Part shown: piece after piece, positions 1 through 6,804 of the stretch
Layout of the letters: each line of letters opens with the position of its first letter
Position numbering within the stretch: position 1 is the stretch's first letter
From: Paludibacter sp. UBA6032
GTDB lineage: Bacteria > Bacteroidota > Bacteroidia > Bacteroidales > Paludibacteraceae
Length of the DNA: 64,000 bases
Assembly (NCBI GenBank): GCA_002427885.1
Contig: DIZI01000009.1
Location: forward strand, 1-64,000
Reading direction: 5' to 3'
Notes under the pieces: generated by a model
Databases searched by the model: none
Seen by the model: only the letters and a program-made list of their open reading frames with translations
What the model was told of the DNA's origin: nothing
Made by a program: the position numbers and the translations under genes

Positions 1-50
1 AAACAAATTTCAGGACGATACATAGAAAAACAGCAAAATATAGATTATGA

Positions 51-176
51 GGGGCGTAGCCCTGAAATCTAAATAAATTACTGAATATGTGTAGATTAAG
101 ATATCAGGGATAACGCCCCTTCGTACCATTTTGTTCCATTATACTACGAAGATATAAGGGCTACGCCCTTAAATTT
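51..176. repeat. inverted REP-like palindrome pair
   Basis: The core GGGCGTAGCCCT at 52-63 recurs in inverted orientation inside AAGGGCTACGCCCTT at 156-170. Between them CTTCGTA (119-125) pairs with TACGAAG (145-151), and a related arm AGGGATAACGCCCCTT sits at 106-121. The block can fold as nested hairpins. No coding frame is visible. This looks like a non-autonomous interspersed palindrome; its mobiliser is unknown. Confidence 0.6.
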
Positions 177-478
177 GAATATAAAAATAGTACCATAAAA
201 AATGAACCACAAATACGAATTTTTTTTAAAATAATGTGTTAATCAGGGATAATCATTATACTTTAAATGATTATCCCCAAAATCTCTTAAAAACATCAAA
301 CACTATAATTAGGTTTATAATTTTTCATTAAGGGTAAACATCTGAATTTGTAACAAAAATTCGTATTAATACTTGTACATTATATTTTTCCACTTAGTTC
401 TGTGTATTAGACATTATATATGTTATATGTATTTGAATAATTGACTATTATGTTTTTATATAAATGAATGGAACGCGG

Positions 479-615
479 TCCCGATAGCTATCGGGGTCGG
501 GGCTGATTTTAAAATCTAAGTCTTTATCTTCTCGCCAAAGGCGAGATAAAATCCGTATTTAATCCGCTATCCCGATAGCTATCGTGGACAGCGTATCCCG
601 ATAGCTATCGGGACA
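479..615. repeat. cluster of CCCGATAGCTATCGGG palindromes
   Basis: Three copies of the 16-base palindrome CCCGATAGCTATCGGG lie at about 480-495, 571-586 (last-but-one base changed) and 598-613. The last two are part of a tandem duplication of about 26 bases (TATCCCGATAGCTATCG followed by GGACAGCG). A separate hairpin, CTCGCC-aaa-GGCGAG, sits at 531-545. A diverged relative (CCCGATACTATCGGG) occurs at 59323. No gene is visible in the surrounding 1-700 region. Confidence 0.7.
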
Positions 616-700
616 GCGTGCTATTCTTTCAAACTATCAAACTTATATAAACTCTATTAAAAACGCACAAATAAAAAAATATAACATATATATAGAGTAA

Positions 701-737
701 TAAAAAACCTCCCTAAGCTTCACAGCTGAGAGAGGTT
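701..737 (-). terminator. intrinsic terminator of tpx
   Basis: Read on the minus strand, AACCTCTCT pairs with AGGGAGGTT around an inner AGCT/AGCT stem and is followed by a run of T. It lies about 70 bases past the stop of the thiol peroxidase gene. Confidence 0.75.
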
Positions 738-808
738 GTCATTTGTAGATTTCGTTCTTATTGTACAAACATAAATAGAGCTTGCCCACAAAACAAGCCA
801 CATTTAAA

Positions 809-1300
809 TTAAAAAACGGTTATATCATAGCTTGGTTCGTTAACGATCTCCGAAACCTGTTCGGTGTACAGAACTTTACCATTTTCATCAATGGCAACTA
901 CTGAACGTGCCATTAATCCCTGAAGCGGACCGTCTGTCAGCAATACCCCGTAATCAGTTGCAAAACTATTGTATCTGAAATCGGAAGCCGTAATAACATT
1001 TTCAAGCCCTTCTGCTCCGCAAAAACGACTTTGAGCAAAAGGTAAATCTTTTGAAACGCAAAGTACAACAACATTTTCTTTCCCGGAAACCCATTTATTG
1101 AAATTCCGTACCGATGCAGCGCAAGTACCTGTATCTAAGCTTGGAAAAATATTTAATAATACGCGTTTCCCTTTGTAATCGCTTAAATGAATCTCCTGTA
1201 AGCCGCTGCCTACCAGTTTGAAATCGGGCACCTGACTACCTACTGCAGGTAATTGTCCATTTGTGTGCACATCTGTTCCTTTGAATTTTACTGTTGCCAT
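809..1300 (-). CDS. tpx: thiol peroxidase (atypical 2-Cys peroxiredoxin)
   Basis: This 163-residue protein matches Tpx over its whole length. The peroxidatic cysteine is C60 in SLDTGTCAASVRNFN and the resolving cysteine is C94 in SRFCGAEGLENV, the pair that forms the intramolecular disulfide in Tpx enzymes. An extra cysteine, C81, lies between them. There is no signal peptide, so it should act in the cytoplasm, reducing lipid and hydrogen peroxides with thioredoxin as electron donor. It is transcribed alone: a terminator follows at 701-737 and the next gene is divergent. Peroxide stress is also served in this window by OxyR (19525), which is a plausible but unproven regulator. Confidence 0.95.
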   Translation of the reverse strand: MATVKFKGTDVHTNGQLPAVGSQVPDFKLVGSGLQEIHLSDYKGKRVLLNIFPSLDTGTCAASVRNFNKWVSGKENVVVLCVSKDLPFAQSRFCGAEGLENVITASDFRYNSFATDYGVLLTDGPLQGLMARSVVAIDENGKVLYTEQVSEIVNEPSYDITVF

Positions 1301-1370
1301 TAAATTTATAATTTAGTTTAATATTAATTTTCTTACTGTTATGAATAACAAGGATAAGGGGATTATTGTT

Positions 1371-1378
1371 TATATTTG
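1371..1378 (+). promoter_or_regulatory. Bacteroidota -7 box TATATTTG
   Basis: TATATTTG matches TAnnTTTG. It lies 27 bases before the ATG at 1406 and overlaps the upstream in-frame TTG at 1376, which argues against that TTG as the start. No clear -33 TTG is visible. Confidence 0.5.
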
Positions 1379-1405
1379 CAAGTGATTTTTCCTGATTTTT
1401 TTTAT

Positions 1406-2602
1406 ATGACTCAAACCAAATATTTCTTTTTTCTTATTCTGCCGCTTCTCTCTCTTGTATCCTGCAAAGACACGAATGAATACCGTGTGGGTTCCGAATT
1501 TGAGGTTTACGTACAACGTTTTGAAACAGAGGCTTCTGCCCGGGGACGTACTTTCGACACGAAAGCTACCGGTTTGATTGTGGAATTTGCTGATTTAAAG
1601 GATAATACGGCAGGGTTGTGTCATTACGAAGATCCTATCCGTATTGAAATTGATAAAACCTACTGGAATGCAATCAGTAAAACCGCCGGATCCGATTTGA
1701 TGAAAGAAGATTTACTTTTTCATGAATTGGGACACGGATTACTGGGTAGGAAACATCTGAATGACCTGCTCGAAAACGGGGACTGGAAATCCATTATGTG
1801 TGGTGGCGATCAGGTGGGTGACAGGCCCTGGAACATTAATTACAGAGGCATTCGCCGGAACTATTATGTGGATGAATTATTTAATGAAAGTACTTATGAT
1901 AAACCTGAATTTGCCAGCACTCAACTGTTAGTAGATACCACCGGCTTTAAAACATCATACCTTAAAAGTTTCGATAGTCCGGATCAATCGGGTTGGGCAC
2001 TGGTTGACAATACAAAATATAAAACAAGCCTGGTAAACGGAAGATTATGTTTTCAATCAAAAGTTGATTCTTCATATATGGTTTATGCGACTATTTCGAA
2101 CCCTATATCCAACCTCTCTGATTTTTCGTATGAATTAACTCTCGAATATCCATCAGCCGATCAAACCAATCAGTATGGAATTCTTTTTGGTACGATACCA
2201 GGTGGATCGGACGGTGTCAATGATCCGATAGAATACTTTACGCTGAATAATAATCTGAAAATGTTTATGGGGAACCGTACATGGTACAGCTATTATACTG
2301 AATTATCTGAATCGTCCATTGTAGCAGCAGGATTAAATAAACTCAAAGTTTTCAAAATCGGAAAGATGTTGTATTACTTTATTAATGATGTTTATTGCTA
2401 TCAATCTGAAATGGAGACAACTACAGTATTCAATCAGTTTGGTTTTATGGTGCCGCCCAAAGGGACTGTTTACCTTGATAACTTTAAAATTTCTTTAAAT
2501 AGTGCCAGCAGTAGTTCTTCTAAAGTAAAACAAAATTTACAAATTGAGTTTAAAGTTCTGACAACTGATAAGTTCGATAAAAATAAAGTCAACAATCAAT
2601 AG
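1406..2602 (+). CDS. metzincin-like zinc metallopeptidase lipoprotein with C-terminal lectin-like domain
   Basis: With the ATG at 1406 the protein has 398 residues and begins with a lipoprotein signal ending LLSLVSC (lipidated C20). An upstream in-frame TTG at 1376 is rejected because it sits in the -7 box. Residues 106-117 read HELGHGLLGRKH, the complete HExxHxxxGxxH zinc motif of metzincins, with E107 as general base and SIM at 129-131 in the position of the Met-turn. Residues from about 185 to 375 look like a beta-rich concanavalin-type domain (inferred from pattern). It should be anchored to a membrane and face the periplasm or surface. Substrate unknown. The amylase gene follows after 23 bases, so the two may be cotranscribed. 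Confidence 0.7.
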   Translation: MTQTKYFFFLILPLLSLVSCKDTNEYRVGSEFEVYVQRFETEASARGRTFDTKATGLIVEFADLKDNTAGLCHYEDPIRIEIDKTYWNAISKTAGSDLMKEDLLFHELGHGLLGRKHLNDLLENGDWKSIMCGGDQVGDRPWNINYRGIRRNYYVDELFNESTYDKPEFASTQLLVDTTGFKTSYLKSFDSPDQSGWALVDNTKYKTSLVNGRLCFQSKVDSSYMVYATISNPISNLSDFSYELTLEYPSADQTNQYGILFGTIPGGSDGVNDPIEYFTLNNNLKMFMGNRTWYSYYTELSESSIVAAGLNKLKVFKIGKMLYYFINDVYCYQSEMETTTVFNQFGFMVPPKGTVYLDNFKISLNSASSSSSKVKQNLQIEFKVLTTDKFDKNKVNNQ

Positions 2603-2625
2603 TTTAAAGCATATATATACATTTC

Positions 2626-4308
2626 ATGTCAAAATTTGTAATTTATCAGGTAATTCCACGACTTTTCGGGAATTTCAATACAAACAATAAATATAACGGA
2701 ACCATTGACGAAAACGGATGTGGAAAATTTAATAGTTTCAGTACAAGGGCTTTAAAGGAAATAAAATCACTCGGAATTACCCATATCTGGTATACAGGAA
2801 TTATTGAACATGCTACTAAGACAGATTATACAGACTTTGGCATAAAGAAAGATCATACTGCCATTGTAAAAGGTAATGCGGGTTCTCCTTACGCCATTAA
2901 AGATTACTACGATGTGGATCCCGATCTGGCCGAAAATCCTGAGAATCGAATGATTGAATTTCAGAATTTGCTCAAACGGACTCATAATGCCGGAATGAAA
3001 GTGATTCTTGATTTTGTACCCAACCATGTGGCACGAGAATATAAATCTGATGCAAAACCCAAAAATGTGCTTGATTTGGGTGAAAATGATCATAAAGAAT
3101 GGGCATTTTCTCCATCAAATAATTTCTATTATATCCCGAATCAGAACTTTTCACCACAATTTGATTGTAATGATTATTATGAATTTCCGACAAAAGCTAC
3201 CGGTAATGACCAATTTACAGCATCACCAACTATTAATGACTGGTACGAAACAGTGAAATTAAACTATGGTGTAAACTATGTGGAAGGTCATCAGACTAAC
3301 TTCGATCCGATACCCGATACATGGATAAAAATGCGTGATATCTTGCTTTTCTGGGCAGCAAAAAAGGTGGATGGTTTTCGCTGTGATATGGCCGAAATGG
3401 TTCCCGTGGAATTCTGGAACTGGGCCATCACTCAGGTAAAATTAAAATATCCCGAAATAATATTTATTGCAGAAGTATATAATCCGGCTGAATACCGTAA
3501 TTATATCAGTAACGGTAAATTCGACTATTTGTACGACAAAGTGGGTATGTACGAAATGCTGCGGAATGTAACCAGTAAAAACTATCCGGTGCGCGATATT
3601 ACCAATGCCTGGCAATCTCTTGGAGGAATTGAAAATAAAATGCTCAATTTCCTCGAAAACCATGATGAACAACGCATAGGTTCCGGTTTCTTTTCCGGTA
3701 ACGGACGATTTGCTCAACCTGCAATGATTGTTGCTGCTACATTAAATCAGGCACCTGTAATGATTTATTTCGGTCAGGAACTGGGTGAATTAGGAATGGA
3801 TTCCGAAGGTTTTAGTGGCGTGGATGGACGAACAACCATTTTTGATTACTGGGGTGTCAAAACCATACAGGCCTGGGCTAATGAAGGTAAGTTTGATGGT
3901 AAAAATTTGACAGATGAACAAAAAGACTTGCGTGAGTTTTACAGGAATCTTTTGAATATAACGCTAAATGAAAAGGCTATAACAGATGGAATTATGTATG
4001 ACCTGGAATTTGCCAACTACGACAATCCGAAATTTAATTCGCACGAACAATTTGCCTATTTTCGTAAATTTAATAATGAGTTGTTATTATTTGTCCTGAA
4101 TTTTCATGATAAACATCTCGAAACGGAAGTTCGTTTTCCACTTGAAGCGTTTCAATTCCTTGAAATTAATGAAGGACAAAAATTTACTTGTCGGAATCTT
4201 TTGGACGAAACGGATGTTATTGCTGATTTTACACTGAGTTCCAAAGAGGTTTTCCGCATGGAAATTCCTGCCTGGACAGGTAAAATCATAAAACTGACAC
4301 AGGTTTAA
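2626..4308 (+). CDS. alpha-amylase family (GH13) glycoside hydrolase
   Basis: This 560-residue protein carries the four GH13 signature regions: DFVPNH (D129-H134), GFRCD with the nucleophile D254, FIAEVYN with the acid/base E283, and ENHDEQ with the transition-state stabiliser D347. An extra segment at about 165-215 and a C-terminal beta domain (about 470-560) complete the usual A/B/C layout. No signal peptide is present, so it should act on alpha-glucans or maltodextrins in the cytoplasm. Exact specificity cannot be read from the sequence. It directly follows the metzincin lipoprotein gene. No SusC/SusD pair or other starch gene is adjacent, so it is not part of a recognisable starch-utilisation locus here. 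Confidence 0.9.
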   Translation: MSKFVIYQVIPRLFGNFNTNNKYNGTIDENGCGKFNSFSTRALKEIKSLGITHIWYTGIIEHATKTDYTDFGIKKDHTAIVKGNAGSPYAIKDYYDVDPDLAENPENRMIEFQNLLKRTHNAGMKVILDFVPNHVAREYKSDAKPKNVLDLGENDHKEWAFSPSNNFYYIPNQNFSPQFDCNDYYEFPTKATGNDQFTASPTINDWYETVKLNYGVNYVEGHQTNFDPIPDTWIKMRDILLFWAAKKVDGFRCDMAEMVPVEFWNWAITQVKLKYPEIIFIAEVYNPAEYRNYISNGKFDYLYDKVGMYEMLRNVTSKNYPVRDITNAWQSLGGIENKMLNFLENHDEQRIGSGFFSGNGRFAQPAMIVAATLNQAPVMIYFGQELGELGMDSEGFSGVDGRTTIFDYWGVKTIQAWANEGKFDGKNLTDEQKDLREFYRNLLNITLNEKAITDGIMYDLEFANYDNPKFNSHEQFAYFRKFNNELLLFVLNFHDKHLETEVRFPLEAFQFLEINEGQKFTCRNLLDETDVIADFTLSSKEVFRMEIPAWTGKIIKLTQV

Positions 4309-4492
4309 AATTCGCGACAGAAGGTAATGATGATGAAATTGTATAGCTTGTTGTTTTTAAATCATTGAAAATAATTCGATTGTAATTGGAAATTGGACAA
4401 TATTTAATCTATGAAATTGAACAAAATTGATCCCGATTGAATTATATTATTACAAAATATCACTGGAATAGAATGTAATAAAATGTTTAATT

Positions 4493-4966
4493 ATGAAAAC
4501 ACTATTTATTCATTTTGGATTAGCCGCTCTGCTTTTCCTTGTTTCTTGTTCATCTTCTAAAACTTTACCCGCCACCGTTGATAAAGTAACACAAAAAGTT
4601 CAATCAAAAGACTTTGTAATAACTGTCAACTATGCCAATCCTTTGCGTGGCCAACAAATTTATTTGACTTCCGATTATGATTTGAGAATTAAGAACGATT
4701 CTGCATTCGCTTATTTACCTTATTATGGAGTTGCTTATGTAGCACCCTACGGAATTTCTGAAGGCGGGATTAAATTTTCAGAACCGGTGAATGACTATAG
4801 TATGGTTCCGAATAAAAAAAATAATGGTTGGGATATCCGGTTCAAAATCAACACCAAAGAGTATCAGTATCAATTCTTTGTCAACATATTCAATAATGGT
4901 AGATCTTCATTTACTGTAAGTTCCAGTCAGCGAGATGTCATATCATTTTCAGGAGAACTGAAATGA
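4493..4966 (+). CDS. DUF4251 family lipoprotein
   Basis: A 157-residue protein with a lipoprotein signal ending FLVSC. The mature part resembles DUF4251: a stretch around LTSDYDLRIKNDSAFAYLPY followed by YVAPYG, then a short beta-rich C-terminus. DUF4251 proteins are common in Bacteroidota and have no established function. It stands alone, with 184 bases of featureless AT-rich DNA upstream and the REP/transposase unit beginning 20 bases downstream. Confidence 0.75.
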   Translation: MKTLFIHFGLAALLFLVSCSSSKTLPATVDKVTQKVQSKDFVITVNYANPLRGQQIYLTSDYDLRIKNDSAFAYLPYYGVAYVAPYGISEGGIKFSEPVNDYSMVPNKKNNGWDIRFKINTKEYQYQFFVNIFNNGRSSFTVSSSQRDVISFSGELK

Positions 4967-4986
4967 CCGGGAAGGTTGGAACTACC

Positions 4987-5023
4987 GAGCGGGTCGCTTT
5001 GAGCGACCCTCTCGATAAAAAGT
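4987..5023. repeat. REP-like palindrome, copy A
   Basis: GAGCGGGTCGCT (4987-4998), loop ttg, then AGCGACCCTCTC (5002-5013) form a 12-base stem with one mismatch. The hairpin is followed by CTCGATAAAAAGT, the same flank as copy B at 5126-5138. The same core recurs inside the adjacent transposase gene. Confidence 0.8.
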
Positions 5024-5077
5024 CGATAAAGAGTAGAAATTGAATACCAAATTCCTTCAAAATTTCAATTAAATCGC

Positions 5078-5085
5078 TATTTTTG
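5078..5085 (+). promoter_or_regulatory. probable -7 box TATTTTTG of the RAYT gene
   Basis: TATTTTTG fits TAnnTTTG and lies 62 bases before the RAYT start codon, so REP copy B would lie in the 5' leader. No -33 TTG is obvious. Confidence 0.4.
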
Positions 5086-5102
5086 TATATCATTTACTAT
5101 CA

Positions 5103-5138
5103 AGCAGGTCGCTCCAAGCGACCCGCTCGATAAAAAGT
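5103..5138. repeat. REP-like palindrome, copy B, in the leader of the RAYT gene
   Basis: AGCAGGTCGCT (5103-5113), loop cca, AGCGACCCGCT (5117-5127) form an 11-base stem with one mismatch, followed by CTCGATAAAAAGT. It ends about 19 bases before the ATG at 5147, so the hairpin is placed where it could affect translation or be a binding site for the encoded protein. That regulatory role is inference. Confidence 0.8.
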
Positions 5139-5146
5139 AAAAAATT

Positions 5147-6514
5147 ATGCAATTTGAGAAAGGAGAATTGTATCATATATACAATCGTGGAAATAATCAC
5201 GACAGGGTTTTTTATACCCATGAAAATTACCTTTACTTTTTGCGTAAAATAAATACATACATTAAACCATACGCTGATATTATTGCCTGGTGTTTAATGC
5301 CAAACCATTTTCATTTAATGGTTTATGTAAATGAAGTTTCTCTTTCGAACGTTTCGCTCGAAGCGACCCTATTGAGCGGGTCGCTGAAAGCAACCCTATT
5401 GAGCGGGTCTCTCAAAACGACCTTATTGAGCGGGTCTCTCAAAGCGACCCGCTCAATAAACGGATCGAAAGAACGAACTCTAAACCAATCTATCGGTATT
5501 ATGCTTCGTTCATATACCAATGCCATTCAAAAACAAGAACATAGAACGGGAGCTTTATTTCAGGAAGAAACCAAAGCAATTTTGTTGAGAGAAAATGTAA
5601 AACTGACTCCGGCATATTTTGATACTGCCTTTGGAAGTAAAATTACTGTTTTTGATGATACAAAAAGTTCGGGACAACGATGCTTTAATTATATTCACCA
5701 GAATCCAGTTGTTGCAAAATTAGTTGCAATGCCCGAAGATTGGCCTTATTCCTCCTATCAGGATTATTTGAAGATTAGAACTGGTAAACTGATTGACAGA
5801 GAAAAAGGGAAGGTGTTTTTTGAAGAAAGGAGCGGGTCGCATGAGGAGACCCGCTTGTTAGCTACCGACCCGGTCGCCAAAAAAGCGAACGGGTCGAAAA
5901 CGAAAAGTTTGAGTGGCTCAATACACAATTTTGAATTCAGTCTCCATCACGAGCATGAACAAACCGCTCATGCGGATACTTTTTACCGGGAAGTACTTCA
6001 TGTGACGAATATCAAACGGTTTAATTCCGATTCAGTGATTGACCTGGAATTTCAGCGACAGGATGTCGATGTGTTGATTTCGCTGAATGGAATAGACTAT
6101 CGGGTTTCTGAAAAGTTCCGTGATAAGGATTATGGAGATATGTATCTGGAAGTTTACAGCAAATACCCGAAAACGCCAGGCTGGCTGCATACCGGAACAC
6201 CTAATGCAATATTATATTTTACTCCAAAATCTGTGTATTGGATTACTCATAAATCTCTTACTTCTTTCTGTTTTACCAAACTCTTTCCATTAATTCCTGA
6301 AAACTGGTATCTTGATATTTTTCTGTCGCATAAACCCTTCATTTCAAAGCAAATTACGTTGAATCAGCAATCAATTATAGTCAATTTGATTCAGGCTCAC
6401 AATTCATTACCCGATGGTTCACATTGGGAAACAATCGGTATTACGATTGCATTTGAAGTTCTGGAACAACACGGAGTACAAATAAAAAAGTACGCCAATT
6501 TTATGTCCATATAA
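5147..6514 (+). CDS. REP-associated tyrosine transposase (Y1/HUH) fused to a nuclease-like C-terminal domain
   Basis: The 455-residue protein has two parts. Residues 1-220 are a Y1 (IS200-like) transposase of the RAYT class: it starts GELYHIYNRGNN, has the HUH motif in CLMPNHFHLMV (H54-F-H56), the probable catalytic tyrosine Y123 in LRSYTNAIQKQ, and ends in NYIHQNPV...WPYSSY. Residues 68-103 are an insertion made of REP repeats read in frame. Residues 221-262 are a linker also derived from REP hairpins. Residues 263-455 form a second domain with VDVLI (D308), VSEKFR (E322-K323) and YGDMYLEVYSKYP (E335), which resembles PD-(D/E)XK-type nuclease folds; this assignment is by pattern only. RAYTs act on single-stranded REP hairpins, and REP copies A and B lie just upstream. 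The fusion is unusual; in-frame REP insertion may have joined two genes. Confidence 0.85.
   Translation: MQFEKGELYHIYNRGNNHDRVFYTHENYLYFLRKINTYIKPYADIIAWCLMPNHFHLMVYVNEVSLSNVSLEATLLSGSLKATLLSGSLKTTLLSGSLKATRSINGSKERTLNQSIGIMLRSYTNAIQKQEHRTGALFQEETKAILLRENVKLTPAYFDTAFGSKITVFDDTKSSGQRCFNYIHQNPVVAKLVAMPEDWPYSSYQDYLKIRTGKLIDREKGKVFFEERSGSHEETRLLATDPVAKKANGSKTKSLSGSIHNFEFSLHHEHEQTAHADTFYREVLHVTNIKRFNSDSVIDLEFQRQDVDVLISLNGIDYRVSEKFRDKDYGDMYLEVYSKYPKTPGWLHTGTPNAILYFTPKSVYWITHKSLTSFCFTKLFPLIPENWYLDIFLSHKPFISKQITLNQQSIIVNLIQAHNSLPDGSHWETIGITIAFEVLEQHGVQIKKYANFMSI
5347..5454 (+). repeat. four tandem 27-base REP units inside the RAYT coding sequence
   Basis: Units start at 5347, 5374, 5401 and 5428. 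Each is exactly 27 bases (9 codons), so the frame is kept and the protein repeats SGSLKATLL. Each has the GAGCGGGTC...GACC core of REP copies A and B, and the last is the best palindrome (GAGCGGGTCTCT / AGCGACCCGCTC). The first unit is diverged. Confidence 0.85.
5829..5896 (+). repeat. two further REP-like hairpins within the RAYT linker
   Basis: AGCGGGTC (5831-5838) pairs with GACCCGCT (5847-5854), and CGACCCGGTCGC (5866-5877) pairs with GCGAACGGGTCG (5885-5896) with one mismatch. Both lie in frame between the transposase domain and the C-terminal domain. Confidence 0.75.
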
Positions 6515-6638
6515 AAGAAAACAGAATTTTATACTCCTCTCCAATAGTTCTGTTTCAGTTCCTTTTTTTCTATAAAACCTATCTTTACTTTTTAGAATCT
6601 TGCTATTTGAAAAGTAAGTTCAAAATTTATAAAAATAA

Positions 6639-6658
6639 TTAGAGAAATATTTCTCTAA
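6639..6658. promoter_or_regulatory. perfect 20-base palindrome, possible operator
   Basis: TTAGAGAAATATTTCTCTAA is a perfect dyad. It lies 147 bases before the carboxylase-like gene and about 30 bases before a weak -7 match (GATATTTG near 6686). It could be an operator; it lacks the loop and T-run of a terminator for the upstream gene. The rest of 6515-6804 is AT-rich with nothing else visible. Confidence 0.4.
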
Positions 6659-6804
6659 TAAGCGTATTTAATGGAAAAAATGTCGGATATTTGCATAATA
6701 AATCAGAACGATGGAAAGTTATTTGAATATGTCTGATAATTATGAATTTAAAAAAATAAAGAAGAAATAAATACATAATCTAAAATTCAATATATCATTA
6801 AAAA

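Noticed and set aside
1376..1405. TTG start 30 bases upstream for the metzincin-like lipoprotein
   Set aside because: The TTG lies inside the TATATTTG -7 box and the extra ten residues would precede and spoil the lipoprotein signal.
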